Shown in pieces: positions 8,476 through 17,863 of a DNA stretch of 64,000 nucleotides. This stretch comes from JBMNOU01 sp050943215. GTDB lineage: Bacteria; Bacillota; Clostridia; Christensenellales; SZUA-584. Each line of letters opens with the position of its first letter. The stretch's first letter is position 1. Made by a program: the position numbers and the translations under genes. Where the stretch lies: positions 15,297 through 79,296 of the forward strand of contig JBMNOU010000001.1 of NCBI GenBank assembly GCA_050943215.1, in the 5' to 3' direction. Below the pieces are notes generated by a model, which did not search any database, was not told the DNA's origin, and saw only the letters and a list, made by a program, of their open reading frames with translations.

Positions 8476-9546
8476 ATGCATCTTAACAGCCTTATACTGA
8501 GAAATTACAGGAGTTATAAAAGCCTTGGCGTAAGCTTTACCAACGGTATCAATATTTTACTGGGTCAAAACGCTGCTGGAAAAACCAATATTCTTGAAGC
8601 TATCGGGTTTTTGTGTTTTGGTAGATCGTTCAGAACGCAGAAAGATGCCGATTGTATCCGGGAAGGTGAGGAAAACGCATATATCAAGGGAAATATACTG
8701 CGTACCAGAGGAGAACTTAGCCTGGAAGCACTGTTATCGATCCAAGATAAAAAAAGTCTAAAGGTAAACGGCGAACCTGTCAGGAAGATGGGGGAACTTT
8801 TCGGTAATTTTATTGCGGTTGTGTTTTCTCCCGAAGACTTGAAAATGCTAAAAGAATCTCCGTCGCTTCGGCGTCGGTTTATGGATATGGAGATATCCAA
8901 GCTTCGACCTTCTTATTTTTATGTTCTGCAAGAATATCAAAAAGTATTGGCGCAAAAAAACGCTCTGTTAAAATCGCGGATTAAAGAGGCTCAGCTTAGA
9001 AAACTTGTTTCAATATACAACGAACAACTGGCAAAGCATGGAGAAAAAATTATTCTAGCAAGGCAGGCTTTTTTGCAGCGAATCGATGAGATTAGCCGCG
9101 AAATCCATAAGAGTTTGTCAGGAGGGGAATTGCTATCGGTTAAATACAAAAGCAGCGTGGTTTCGGACAACTTGATGAAGGCGCTTTTTGAAAAAATGGA
9201 GAAATCTTTAGCTTCTGAAATTGAACAGGGGTTTTCCCTGTACGGACCGCACAGGGAAGATATTTCTGTATCATTGGGCGGCAGCGAGATCAAGGCATAT
9301 TCTTCTCAGGGACAGATCCGCACGGCGATGCTGTCGATGAAGCTTGCGACTCTTCACGTTGCGAATACGGAATTTAAAGAAAATGCCGTACTGCTTCTTG
9401 ATGATGTCTTCTCTGAATTGGATGAAACAAGGCAGGCAGCCCTTTTGCAGCATATCAGAGGCACCCAATGTTTTATCACCACTGCGGTACCAATTAAAAA
9501 CGCACCCGGAAGGGTGTATGCTGTCGCAGACGGCGCTGTCAAATAA
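8476..9546 (+). CDS. recF: DNA replication and repair protein RecF
   Basis: A 356-residue SMC-like ATPase that loads RecA at gapped DNA with RecO and RecR. Walker A is GQNAAGKT (about residues 30-37), the signature is YSSQGQIRTAMLSMKLA, and Walker B is VLLLDDVFSELD with the following D-loop. Length is typical. It begins with ATG after GACAGGAGA. RecF is usually found beside dnaA-dnaN; here it follows an unrelated membrane-protein gene and overlaps the 3' end of a convergent ZIP transporter gene by 8 nt. Confidence 0.95.
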   Translation: MHLNSLILRNYRSYKSLGVSFTNGINILLGQNAAGKTNILEAIGFLCFGRSFRTQKDADCIREGEENAYIKGNILRTRGELSLEALLSIQDKKSLKVNGEPVRKMGELFGNFIAVVFSPEDLKMLKESPSLRRRFMDMEISKLRPSYFYVLQEYQKVLAQKNALLKSRIKEAQLRKLVSIYNEQLAKHGEKIILARQAFLQRIDEISREIHKSLSGGELLSVKYKSSVVSDNLMKALFEKMEKSLASEIEQGFSLYGPHREDISVSLGGSEIKAYSSQGQIRTAMLSMKLATLHVANTEFKENAVLLLDDVFSELDETRQAALLQHIRGTQCFITTAVPIKNAPGRVYAVADGAVK

Positions 9547-10237
9547 ATGTTGTCATGATAAAACCGGCTCCCAATCCGAGAAGCGCGTAAAGCATTCTGT
9601 TTTTTTTGCCGGCTGCCGGGATAAGCTCTTTTAATGATATATAAAGCATCGCACCTCCTGCAAAGGAGATGCATAGCGCGATCATTTCCTGGGAAATCGT
9701 TCCGACAGCCGTTCCGAGTACTGAACCCAAAGCGGTGGGCATGCCTGTCAAAAAAGCAAGCCACAGCATTTTTGAAAAGGACATACCCGAAAGCCGAAAA
9801 GGCAGGCATACGGCGACGCCTTCCGGTATATCATGAACAAGCATCAGCAGCGAAAGCGAAAAAGCACGGTGCTCGCTTTCGACCAGTGCAGACCCGATAG
9901 CCAGCCCTTCAGGAAGATTGTGAAATGCTATACCGATCAGTACCAACATACCTGTCGAATAAAGCGTGTGCTCTTCTTTGTGTGAAAAAAAGGGGGATAG
10001 CATTGCAAATAATACGCCGCCTATTACCGTGCCGCCCGCCATAACAACGATGCCTCCGAGCTCTACGCTTTCGATCAGCATATCGAAAAACACAACGGCC
10101 ACCATCATACCGCCGGCAAAAGCCAAAAACGGGCGCGGTGCCATTACCTTTTTACCGATCAGCATTGCGAGTATACCGCCCAACAAGGTGCCTGATGCGC
10201 CGACAATACACCCGATGATTGTGCTTTTCAGATACAT
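9539..10237 (-). CDS. ZIP family metal transporter
   Basis: A 232-residue protein with about eight membrane helices. The paired metal-site motifs HNLPEG and HDIPEG in helices IV and V are diagnostic of the ZIP (ZupT-like) family, which imports zinc and other divalent cations. The variable loop is short and contains HKEEH. It starts at ATG 10237 behind ATGAGGTAAAG. It is convergent with recF. Metal preference cannot be read from the sequence. Confidence 0.92.
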   Translation of the reverse strand: MYLKSTIIGCIVGASGTLLGGILAMLIGKKVMAPRPFLAFAGGMMVAVVFFDMLIESVELGGIVVMAGGTVIGGVLFAMLSPFFSHKEEHTLYSTGMLVLIGIAFHNLPEGLAIGSALVESEHRAFSLSLLMLVHDIPEGVAVCLPFRLSGMSFSKMLWLAFLTGMPTALGSVLGTAVGTISQEMIALCISFAGGAMLYISLKELIPAAGKKNRMLYALLGLGAGFIMTTFI

Positions 10238-10600
10238 AGCTTTACCTCATAAACGATTGTCTGTTATGTATACGCTAAAGTCAGCACGGGTTATGCTATA
10301 AGACTAAATTTCAAATTTACGGGTTAGATAATAATGTAACAAGTAGTATTATAAATATTCAAGGCAAGATTTTAGATTATAAGTTTTGTATGATCTTTTA
10401 CAATTGTTATACGTTCAGGATATAAAGAATATATTTGATAAAATTGGATTTTACTTGTTAAATCACTTTATAAGTATATTAAAAAAAGAGGAATTTTATG
10501 AAATTTAGTATAGAATATTTGGAGAACTCTTAAGAGAAAAAATAAGATAATACAATGTAAACAAACGGGCGAAGATATAAAATTAGAGTTTAAAATATAG
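10238..10600. other. AT-rich intergenic region without a supported gene
   Basis: This 363-nt stretch lies between the divergent start of the ZIP gene and the 3' end of queT. It is strongly AT-rich. An 11-codon reading frame (10498-10533, MKFSIEYLENS) with an AGAGGA site is visible but ends at once and looks like a remnant. No convincing terminator for queT or structured RNA was found. Confidence 0.5.
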
Positions 10601-11083
10601 TTATATTTTTCTAAATAGCCTTACCTTATGTTTATTCAGCAAAAAAAACAATGGCATTCCGAGCGCATAACATGCAATGGCTTGCCCAAAGCCGACGTAA
10701 AGTACGGATATTAAGAAAGGCAGCTTTGCGAGATAATAAAGCAATGCGCCCACTACAAATGCGTTGACGACGACAGAGGGCAGCGGAAGCAGCCATTTGT
10801 ATTTAAGTTTGTATGTGATGATGGCGGCAATCAGCGTGGCAAGAGATCCGAATACGATGTCGAATATACCAAGAAAGCTTAAGATGTTCGCAAGAAGGCA
10901 GCCAATAAACAGCCCGGGGATGGCTGCCGCCGTAAAAAAAGGGAGTACGCACAATGCTTCGGAAACGCGGATCTGAAGCTGTCCGTAGCTGATGGGGGCA
11001 ACGGCGACGGTTAATGCAAAATACAGCGCCGCAATTATACCGGCCTCTACTATGAACCGAATACGCAAAGACATTTTTCGCAT
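10601..11083 (-). CDS. queT: QueT family queuosine precursor transporter
   Basis: A 160-residue membrane protein with about five helices. The block ALYFALTVAVAPISYGQLQI followed by RVSEALCVLPFF is characteristic of QueT, the substrate-specific S component of an ECF transporter that imports a queuosine precursor (preQ0, preQ1 or queuine). Its ATG overlaps the TGA stop of leuS (TGATG), so translation is probably coupled. No preQ1 riboswitch is visible because there is no leader. The window also holds a QueG-like reductase, so the host may finish queuosine from salvaged precursor. Confidence 0.85.
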   Translation of the reverse strand: MRKMSLRIRFIVEAGIIAALYFALTVAVAPISYGQLQIRVSEALCVLPFFTAAAIPGLFIGCLLANILSFLGIFDIVFGSLATLIAAIITYKLKYKWLLPLPSVVVNAFVVGALLYYLAKLPFLISVLYVGFGQAIACYALGMPLFFLLNKHKVRLFRKI

Positions 11084-13500
11084 CAGCCCACCACGATGTT
11101 CGCAATACGCCCCGGTACGATTATCACCTTTCGTACCAGCTTGCCTTCAAACAGCGATTTTAGGCTGTCCGTATTCATGATTATACTTTCGATGTCTTCT
11201 TTTGAAGCATTTGCCGGAACAGAGAATTTTGCCCGCAGTCTGCCATTGATCTGAAGCGGCATTTCGACTGTATCAAGCAGCAGCGCGCTTTCGTCGCATA
11301 CGGGATATTCCATATTAAAAACCGAATATTTACCGCCGATGGCTTCCCAGAGCTCTTCTGCAAAATGCGGCGCGAACGGAGCGATCAGCAGAATGATCGT
11401 TTTTGCTGCCATCGCTGATGTTTCTTTATCAGGGGCTTTATCGATATATTTATTAAGCGCATTCGCAAACTCCATCAGCCGAGCGATTGCTGTATTGAAC
11501 TGAAAAATTTCAATATCTGCGGTCATATGCTTAATACAGTAATTCATTGCGTATAATATTTCTTTTTTGTCCTCTTTAGAGGTCTCATTTACAGAAACAA
11601 GGCGCATTACAATGCGCTCAACGCGCTCTAAAAATCGGTGCACCGCTTTTAAGCCGTCCTCGTTCCACGGACCGCCTTCGATATACGAAAATCCAAAGCC
11701 TAAGTATGTACGGAAAACATCGCTGCCGTATTTTTGTATATACGTGTCAGGAGAGATTACGTTACCGCGCGATTTGCTCATGCGTTGTCCATCCGGCCCT
11801 AATATCAACCCCTGGTGCACAAGAGAGCTGAACGGCTCGTCAAAATCGATATATCCCATGTCGTGTAGCGCCATCGTAAAAAACCTGGCGTATAGCAGGT
11901 GCATACAGGCGTGTTCGACACCCCCGATGTACTTATCAACAGGCAGTATTTTATTGATCCAACTAGGATCCCAGGCTTTCTGAGAGTTATTATTATCAGG
12001 GTACCGTAAAAAATACCACGACGAGCAGACAAACGTATCCATTGTGTCGGCATCACGCATAGCTTTGCCACCGCATTTAGGGCATACAGTATTGATGAAG
12101 GATTCGCATTTAAGCAGCGGCGATGTGCCATCCGGCGTAAAGTCAACATCATATGGAAGATTGACCGGTAAGTCGCTCTCGGGAACCGGCACCTCACCGC
12201 ATTTTTCGCAGTAAACGATGGGTATCGGCGCGCCCCAATACCGCTGACGTGAAATAAGCCAGTCACGTAAACGATAGTTGACTTTTAAGTCCCCTTTTCC
12301 TGCCGACTTTAATTTTTTGATGACGGCTTTTTTGCCATCTTCAACAGAAAGTCCGTTAAACTCCTCGCTGTTTATCATAATACCGTACCCTGTATACGGC
12401 AAATCATCATTTTCATCACCAGCGGCTTCGATCACGCGTTTAATCGGCAGGCCGTACTTTTGTGCAAACGCAAAATCTCTTTCGTCATGCGCTGGCACCG
12501 CCATAACCGCGCCTGTGCCATAGCTGTAAAGCACATAATCTGCGACATAGACGGGAATGCGCCGCCCGTTGATCGGATTGATTGCGTATGCTCCCGTAAA
12601 AACGCCTGTTTTTTCGCGTGCTGTGGAAAGCCGGTCGATTTCGCTTGCCCGTGTGGCGTAGTCTATATATTCCTCAACAACCTTTCTCTGTTTGTCCGTT
12701 GTTATTTTTTGGGTCAAGGGATGCTCGGGAGAGAGTACCGCGTATGTACAGCCGTAAAGTGTATCTGCCCGCGTGGTAAATACGGTGAATGTATCGCCGG
12801 ATTCCAATTCAAATGTGATCTCTCCGCCAATGGATTTCCCAATCCAGTTCCTTTGCATCATCTTAGTTTTTTCGGGCCAGTCGATTTTCTCCAGATTTTG
12901 CAGCAGACGTTCTGCATAATCGGTAATCTTGAAAAACCACTGAGTCAAGTTTTTGTGGATAACCGGTGTTTCGCAGCGCTCGCAGCATCCGTCAATGACC
13001 TGCTCGTTGGCCAGTACCGTATTGCAGCTTTCACACCAATTGACCGGCGCTTCTTTTCTATACGCAAGCCCATGCTCATAAAGCTTTAAAAAGCACCATT
13101 GCGTCCACCGGTAGTAATCGGGCATGCATGTTTTGATCTCATAATTCCAATCGAACATGGCGCCCATCGCACGCAGCTGCTTCTCCATTGTGTCAATGTT
13201 GGCAAGTGTAGAATCTTCAGGATGGATGCCTGTTTTAATCGCATAGTTCTCTGCTGGCAGGCCGAATGCATCAAATCCCATCGGCTGAAAAACCTCGAAA
13301 CCCTTCATACGCATAAAGCGCGCGTACGAATCCGAAAGGCCGTAATTATACCAATGCCCTATATGCAGCTTGGCGCCGGATGGATATGAAAACATCTCAA
13401 GGATGTATTTTTTCTTGTCTGCGCGTGATTTATTGAAACTGTAAAGGCCGGTTTCATCCCATTTTTTCTGCCACTTTTTCTCTATCTGCAAAAAATCCAT
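11083..13500 (-). CDS. leuS: Leucyl-tRNA synthetase
   Basis: An 805-residue class I aminoacyl-tRNA synthetase. HIGH is at residues 46-49 (LHIGHWYNYG), the KMSKS-type loop reads RMSKSRGN, and the large editing domain and zinc-type CxxC pairs lie between. The C-terminal domain ends KVIIVPGRIANIVVG as in other LeuRS. The start at 13500 is supported by an AGGAGAA site. Only 65 nt separate it from ispDF upstream, so no T-box leader fits. It is co-transcribed with queT. Confidence 0.97.
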   Translation of the reverse strand: MDFLQIEKKWQKKWDETGLYSFNKSRADKKKYILEMFSYPSGAKLHIGHWYNYGLSDSYARFMRMKGFEVFQPMGFDAFGLPAENYAIKTGIHPEDSTLANIDTMEKQLRAMGAMFDWNYEIKTCMPDYYRWTQWCFLKLYEHGLAYRKEAPVNWCESCNTVLANEQVIDGCCERCETPVIHKNLTQWFFKITDYAERLLQNLEKIDWPEKTKMMQRNWIGKSIGGEITFELESGDTFTVFTTRADTLYGCTYAVLSPEHPLTQKITTDKQRKVVEEYIDYATRASEIDRLSTAREKTGVFTGAYAINPINGRRIPVYVADYVLYSYGTGAVMAVPAHDERDFAFAQKYGLPIKRVIEAAGDENDDLPYTGYGIMINSEEFNGLSVEDGKKAVIKKLKSAGKGDLKVNYRLRDWLISRQRYWGAPIPIVYCEKCGEVPVPESDLPVNLPYDVDFTPDGTSPLLKCESFINTVCPKCGGKAMRDADTMDTFVCSSWYFLRYPDNNNSQKAWDPSWINKILPVDKYIGGVEHACMHLLYARFFTMALHDMGYIDFDEPFSSLVHQGLILGPDGQRMSKSRGNVISPDTYIQKYGSDVFRTYLGFGFSYIEGGPWNEDGLKAVHRFLERVERIVMRLVSVNETSKEDKKEILYAMNYCIKHMTADIEIFQFNTAIARLMEFANALNKYIDKAPDKETSAMAAKTIILLIAPFAPHFAEELWEAIGGKYSVFNMEYPVCDESALLLDTVEMPLQINGRLRAKFSVPANASKEDIESIIMNTDSLKSLFEGKLVRKVIIVPGRIANIVVG

Positions 13501-13565
13501 AAGTTTTCTCCTGTAATTTAACTCCGTACATTATTATATATAACCGCAAAAAAATCAAGCATAAT

Positions 13566-14702
13566 CTAACGGGTGAGAGAAGCCACCGCCATCGCCGAGA
13601 CACCCTTGAGTTCTCCTTCAAACCCAAGGCCTTCCGTTGTTGTCGCTTTTACGCTAACGGCGTCTGTCTCTATCTTAAGCGTATATGATATATTCTTTAT
13701 CATTGTTTTAAGATATGCAGCCAAACGGGGCTGCTCGATCACTACCGTCGCGTCAATATTGACAATGCCATACCCCTGACCCGACACAATATCCCGCGTT
13801 CGCTCGAGCAAAGTGATACTGCTGATACCGCAAAACTCCTCCGTGCAAGGGAAATGCTCTCCGATGTCCCCGGCGGCTGCCGCACCAAGCAATGCATCGA
13901 TAATTGCATGCAGCAAAACGTCTGCATCGCTATGACCTAAAGGTCCGTGAGTATGTGGGATATTCACGCCGCCAAGGATCAGCGGCCGTCCCTGCCCGAG
14001 CCTATGGGCGTCATACCCGATACCTGTTCGTATCTGTTCTCCCACGATAAACCTCCCATGCAAGATGTCTTCTTTGGTGGTGATCTTTATATTGTCATAA
14101 TGCGCTTCCACAAAGCTAACGGGTGTCCCTATCCTTTCAAGCAAACTGCATTCATCCGTACCCACAAACTGATCGGAGCTAGCTTTGGTGTAGGCATCCA
14201 TTAGTATGCCATATCGGAATGCCTGAGGTGTTTGTATATTGATCAGATCTGCTCTGTCTACAGTGCCCGTAATCATATCGCCTTCAATCCGCTTAATCGT
14301 ATCTTTCGTTCTGACGCCCGCGGCGGCCGCGCCTGTTTCATAGGCTTTTTTGACACATGCACTGACAATGCCGGGCCTGACAAAGCATCTGGCACCATCG
14401 TGCACAACAATAACATCCGCGATATCGATAGACTTTAGCGCGTTGCCAACGGAAAATTGCCGTTCGCTTCCGCCCTCAACGATGGTGTAAGGGATGGTAA
14501 GAGCATGTTCGGCAATCGCGTCTGCTTTCAGCGCATCTTTTTTTTGGCAGACGATTATAATATGATCAAGACACTGGCTGTTCTCAAAAGCGTCAAGGGA
14601 TCGCTCAAGTACGCTTTTATTACCTATACGCATAAACATTTTGTTTTTGCCCATGCGCCTCGCGTTACCGGCAGCAAGCAAAATGCCTACCGTTCTACCC
14701 AT
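13566..14702 (-). CDS. ispDF: Bifunctional IspD/IspF, MEP pathway of isoprenoid synthesis
   Basis: A 378-residue fusion. Residues 1 to about 220 are IspD (MEP cytidylyltransferase: GILLAAGNARRMG, VHDGARCFV, TPQAF). The remainder is IspF (MECDP synthase: GIGYDAHRL with zinc-binding Asp and His, GHSDADVLLHAIIDALLGA, KATTTEGLGF). The frame opens upstream to 14813, but ATG 14702 has GAGGAAAA before it and gives the normal N-terminus. It overlaps the end of rqcP by 8 nt. With ispE elsewhere in the window, it shows that the host uses the non-mevalonate route. Confidence 0.96.
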   Translation of the reverse strand: MGRTVGILLAAGNARRMGKNKMFMRIGNKSVLERSLDAFENSQCLDHIIIVCQKKDALKADAIAEHALTIPYTIVEGGSERQFSVGNALKSIDIADVIVVHDGARCFVRPGIVSACVKKAYETGAAAAGVRTKDTIKRIEGDMITGTVDRADLINIQTPQAFRYGILMDAYTKASSDQFVGTDECSLLERIGTPVSFVEAHYDNIKITTKEDILHGRFIVGEQIRTGIGYDAHRLGQGRPLILGGVNIPHTHGPLGHSDADVLLHAIIDALLGAAAAGDIGEHFPCTEEFCGISSITLLERTRDIVSGQGYGIVNIDATVVIEQPRLAAYLKTMIKNISYTLKIETDAVSVKATTTEGLGFEGELKGVSAMAVASLTR

Positions 14703-14952
14703 TATTATTTTCCTCCAAAACCTCGTACATACCACCTGCATTTTCTTTACGCACGGTTTCCGATACTGTGAGGACTTTAACTTTAAGCGTATTTGCACCA
14801 AAGTGTATTTCAATAATATCGCCGACTTTTATGTCTTTACCCGCTTTTGCAAGATTGCCGTTGACCCATACGCGTTTTTTATCGCATGCTTCGCTGGCAA
14901 CGGTGCGGCGCTTGATAATCCTGGATACTTTTAAAAACTTATCGAGTCTCAT
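14695..14952 (-). CDS. rqcP: RqcP/HslR-like S4-domain RNA-binding protein
   Basis: An 85-residue protein consisting of an S4 RNA-binding domain (MRLDKFLKVSRIIKRRTVA, then VWVNGNLAKAGKDIKVGDIIEI). In Bacillota this small protein is RqcP, which acts with RqcH in ribosome-associated quality control by Ala-tailing of stalled nascent chains. GAGGTAAC lies 4-8 nt before the ATG. It is the first gene of a short operon with ispDF and has a promoter just upstream. Confidence 0.88.
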   Translation of the reverse strand: MRLDKFLKVSRIIKRRTVASEACDKKRVWVNGNLAKAGKDIKVGDIIEIHFGANTLKVKVLTVSETVRKENAGGMYEVLEENNNG

Positions 14953-14973
14953 TCAGTTACCTCTTTTTTGTTC

Positions 14974-15003
14974 ATTATATAACAAAAATATTTTGTGAAA
15001 CAA
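14974..15003 (-). promoter_or_regulatory. Promoter for rqcP-ispDF
   Basis: On the reverse strand TTGTTT (14998-15003) and TATAAT (14974-14979) are 18 nt apart, placing a transcript start about 15 nt before the rqcP ATG. The -10 box is perfect; the -35 box is weak. Confidence 0.6.
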
Positions 15004-15021
15004 GATGATTTATTGTGCAAA

Positions 15022-15058
15022 TTGAAAAGAGCACGGATATACCGAACGCCCTTTTCAA
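15022..15058 (-). terminator. Hairpin, probable terminator of the GNAT gene
   Basis: Arms TTGAAAAG and CTTTTCAA enclose an inner CGG-TATAT-CCG stem. On the reverse strand it stands about 110 nt after the stop of the acetyltransferase gene and before the rqcP promoter. The following T run is short, so termination strength is uncertain. Confidence 0.5.
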
Positions 15059-15167
15059 AAATATATATTAATGCTGGTTGCCTTCTCGCTTATAACAACT
15101 ATCATATACCAATATTGTGAATAAAGTGTAAACAGAATAGATATTATTTGTAAAATCTGGTTTCATA

Positions 15168-15626
15168 TTATAAATCTCTAACCATGATGAGCTTATCATC
15201 TCCTATACCGTATTCATCCTGGGAGTTGTCCGCAACGGCAAAACCTAGCTTTTCGCGATATGTCGATAAAGCGGCAAAGTTGGCCGGATCGACTGTAAGC
15301 TGCAGCCGCGCAATGCCGATCTCTTTAAGATCGGAAAACGCAAAGTTTAACAGCGCTGTTCCCACATCGTGTCCTTTAAAAACAGGAAGTGTTGCGACGC
15401 TCATCAGATAGGCTATACCGGCATCGTGCATATCCCGAATAAAATAGGCGCACGCAATGACAATGTCTTCTTCGTCTACCGCGATATATACTTTGCCATG
15501 CCGCAGCAGCGGAACGATTACATATTCAGAAAGCGCAGTGTCACCAAAAGCCTCCTGCTCAACGTACAGTATATGAGAAATGGTGATAGCATCAGGTTTA
15601 TCTATCGCCTTGAACGTAATGGTCAT
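15168..15626 (-). CDS. GNAT family N-acetyltransferase
   Basis: A 152-residue single-domain GNAT protein. The core shows an IAYLMSVATLPVFKGHDVGTALL block, in which the acetyl-CoA pyrophosphate-binding loop follows strand beta 4 (V..KGHDVGTAL), and a YREKLGFAV C-terminal helix. Such enzymes move acetyl from acetyl-CoA to an amine; the substrate here is unknown. GTG 15629 and ATG 15626 are adjacent; the GGAGG spacing favours the ATG. It is a single-gene unit between radC and the rqcP operon. Confidence 0.85.
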   Translation of the reverse strand: MTITFKAIDKPDAITISHILYVEQEAFGDTALSEYVIVPLLRHGKVYIAVDEEDIVIACAYFIRDMHDAGIAYLMSVATLPVFKGHDVGTALLNFAFSDLKEIGIARLQLTVDPANFAALSTYREKLGFAVADNSQDEYGIGDDKLIMVRDL

Positions 15627-15746
15627 CACATTCCTCCATAAATATAAATAAAATATTTTTATGTATTATGCGAGCATATGCTGCTGTCATCATTATATGC
15701 CCGAAAAAAACGGTTTTATACAAATCACAGACAAATTTTGCGCCCT

Positions 15747-16505
15747 TTAAGGATCTTCATCTGTCGTAAACGATACGATAAACTGTCTGACGCCTGAATA
15801 TTCCGCCGCATACGCCTTCCTTTTCTCTAAAGATCGTTTTCCCATCAGGGAATCTGCCTGGAAACTAAAACATGTGTTTTCGCTGACGATGATATGGTCA
15901 AGGAGTTCAATGCCAAGAATATTGAGCGCGCGAAGAATGTCTTGCGTTGTGTCAATGTCCGCCTTGGATGGCGTCACATTTCCACCCGGATGATTATGAG
16001 CGATCACGCCTTTGGCCGCATGGTGCCTCAGTGCGGCTGCCGCGACTTTGTTCAAATAGACGGGAGATTCCGATATACCGCCTTCGGAGAGCCTCTCGTG
16101 ATGTATTACTCTGTTCTGCGTATCCAGCCATATCACGTAAAACTGCTCAAACGTTTTTCCAAACAGCAATGATTTTGCAAAATCACAAGCGTCTTTGATC
16201 GATTTAATAAAAGGACGTTTGCCAAGTTTGCTATGCTGATACGCTCTGAATATTTCGGGAAACATACAGATATACGCCGCTGTTTTCCTGCCGATACCTG
16301 CGACCTGTTCTAAGTCTTTTGCGTTGGCTTCAAGCACACCCGCAAGGCTACCGAAAGTTTTAATCAACCTATGGGCAATGGCGTTAGTATCAACCCGTGG
16401 TAGTGCATAAAATAATATGTACTCAAGTATTTCGTGCTCTTCAAAACTTTCGAGCCCCTCGCTTAAGAACCTGTTGGTCAGCCGTTGCCTATGGCCCTCA
16501 TGCAT
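15747..16505 (-). CDS. radC: RadC family protein (JAB/MPN domain)
   Basis: A 252-residue protein with N-terminal helix-hairpin-helix features (EQVAGIGRKTAAYICMFPEIF) and a C-terminal JAB/MPN domain whose metal motif reads AHNHPGGNVTPSKAD. Despite its name, a DNA-repair role for RadC is not well supported in the literature; the domain looks like a metallopeptidase. The TTG at 16508 and ATG at 16505 are both possible starts; the ATG is preferred. It follows the FmdB-type zinc ribbon by 20 nt. Confidence 0.9.
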   Translation of the reverse strand: MHEGHRQRLTNRFLSEGLESFEEHEILEYILFYALPRVDTNAIAHRLIKTFGSLAGVLEANAKDLEQVAGIGRKTAAYICMFPEIFRAYQHSKLGKRPFIKSIKDACDFAKSLLFGKTFEQFYVIWLDTQNRVIHHERLSEGGISESPVYLNKVAAAALRHHAAKGVIAHNHPGGNVTPSKADIDTTQDILRALNILGIELLDHIIVSENTCFSFQADSLMGKRSLEKRKAYAAEYSGVRQFIVSFTTDEDP

Positions 16506-16525
16506 CAACCCTGCCCCCCATTACG

Positions 16526-16726
16526 TTAACCTGAGCATCCTTTGCAGCAACTGCAGTTACCCCCGCTGCAGCCGCTGCTTTTACCTCCGCCGAAATAACA
16601 TTTTCCCTGATAATACCGCTTGATAGTATCTGACCCGCACTTGGGGCAGACCGGCTTCTTATCACCGAAAATCAGCTCTTCAAACACATGACCGCAGCTT
16701 TCACAGATGTATTTTAATAATGGCAT
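16526..16726 (-). CDS. FmdB-type zinc ribbon protein
   Basis: A 66-residue protein starting MPLLKYICESCGHVFEE with the paired CESC and CPKC zinc ligands of the FmdB/CxxC ribbon family, and a Gly/Cys/Ser-rich tail with several more cysteines (GGGKSSGCSGGNCSCCKGC). The frame opens upstream, but ATG 16726 has GGGAGGAG in the right place. Function is not established; the family is linked to regulation and RNA or protein binding. The Cys-rich tail could bind more metal. Confidence 0.8.
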   Translation of the reverse strand: MPLLKYICESCGHVFEELIFGDKKPVCPKCGSDTIKRYYQGKCYFGGGKSSGCSGGNCSCCKGCSG

Positions 16727-16823
16727 AAACTCCTCCCGGCCGTTTCTCTTGCGACACATGCCAGGGAACATTGGCTGTGCGCCTTCGGTTTTGACCATTA
16801 ATTAGTTTTTACTAACCCGTCTA

Positions 16824-17756
16824 CTAAAGCAGCTTTTTCTTCCAAAGAACCAACGCGACTACGGCGGTTGTGATAAGCGAAATACCGGAGACGATTAAAA
16901 AACCACCCGGCATATGCTCGAAGGGTACATCAACATTCATACCCCACAGGCTGGCAAGTAGCGTCGGTATCGTGAGAATGATCGTGACCGATGTTAAAAA
17001 CTTCATTACGATATTCAAGTTGTTGGAAATAACGGATGCAAACGCGTCCATCGTTCCCGTGAGAATCTCTCTGTATATCGTACACATTTCTATCGCCTGT
17101 TTATTCTCGATGATGACGTCTTCGAGCAACTCATCGTCATCTGGATAGCGCTTGATAAGGTTGGTTTTCAGCATTTTTTCTAAAACTAATTCGTTTGCTT
17201 TAAGAGACGTTGCAAAATATACCAGAGATTTTTCCAGTTTGAGCATCTGGATAAGCTCCCGGTTTTTTAGGGATTTATGCAATGCGTTTTCTACCTGTGT
17301 GCTGGCTTTCTCGATCTGCCGCAAATATTGCAGGTAACGTGAGGAGTTTTTATACAACAGATGATAGACAAAACGCGTTTTTTTTGTACAATCAAACCCC
17401 TTTACACGTCCCTTATAGAAATCCTCGATGATTGTTGATTCCTCGAGACAGACAGTAATGATATTATTCTCCGTAATAATAATGCCCAAAGGCATTGTAT
17501 TGTATAGAAATGAGGTTCCTTCCGGTTCAATAACGGGGATATCAACAAGGATCAGCGTCTGTTCGTCTTCTTTATCTATTCGGGGTGTTTCTTCTTCGTC
17601 CAGCGCCGCTTGTAGTATATCAAGCTCTACTGCACATTCTTTGGATACAATGTCCAATTCTTCTTTGGTTGGATCCAATAGGTGTATCCATGAACCTGGG
17701 CAGGCAGCAGTCTGGTTTACTAGTAAACCGTCGTTTGTATTATAATAATTGATCAT
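16824..17756 (-). CDS. corA: CorA family magnesium/divalent cation transporter
   Basis: A 310-residue protein with a large cytoplasmic N-terminal domain and two C-terminal membrane helices. The first of these ends in the selectivity-filter signature WGMNVDVP. CorA forms pentameric channels for Mg2+ and sometimes Co2+ or Ni2+. The frame runs upstream to 17822, but ATG 17756 (MINYYNTNDG) has AAAGGCGG eight bases before it. The start codon overlaps the TGA of a 36-codon upstream reading frame (ATGA). Confidence 0.95.
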   Translation of the reverse strand: MINYYNTNDGLLVNQTAACPGSWIHLLDPTKEELDIVSKECAVELDILQAALDEEETPRIDKEDEQTLILVDIPVIEPEGTSFLYNTMPLGIIITENNIITVCLEESTIIEDFYKGRVKGFDCTKKTRFVYHLLYKNSSRYLQYLRQIEKASTQVENALHKSLKNRELIQMLKLEKSLVYFATSLKANELVLEKMLKTNLIKRYPDDDELLEDVIIENKQAIEMCTIYREILTGTMDAFASVISNNLNIVMKFLTSVTIILTIPTLLASLWGMNVDVPFEHMPGGFLIVSGISLITTAVVALVLWKKKLL

Positions 17757-17863
17757 GGCAAGCACCGCCTTTCTTTTTGGCGATGTGCATTTATGCTTGC
17801 TCTGTAATATGCGCGCCGCCAAGGTGTATTATTGGTTGTTGTCGAGGGTCTGCGTCCACGCAT
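17753..17863 (-). CDS. Small basic leader reading frame coupled to corA
   Basis: A 36-codon frame starts at ATG 17863 behind a near-perfect GAGGAGGTGG site and ends in TGA that overlaps the corA ATG by four bases. The product (MRGRRPSTTTNN, ending KERRCLP) has ten Arg and two Lys residues and no membrane segment. The optimal ribosome site and ATGA junction indicate that it is translated and coupled to corA. Leader peptides that sense magnesium are known ahead of other transporters (MgtL, CorL); that this one is a sensor is my inference. Confidence 0.65.
   Translation of the reverse strand: MRGRRPSTTTNNTPWRRAYYRASINAHRQKERRCLP

Noticed and set aside
10498..10533. 11-codon frame with a ribosome site in the AT-rich gap
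   Set aside because: Too short to support as a gene, and nothing nearby suggests a leader-peptide function; noted only as a possible remnant.
13501..13565. T-box leader for leuS
   Set aside because: Only 65 nt separate leuS from ispDF, too short for a T-box, and the conserved T-box sequence is missing.
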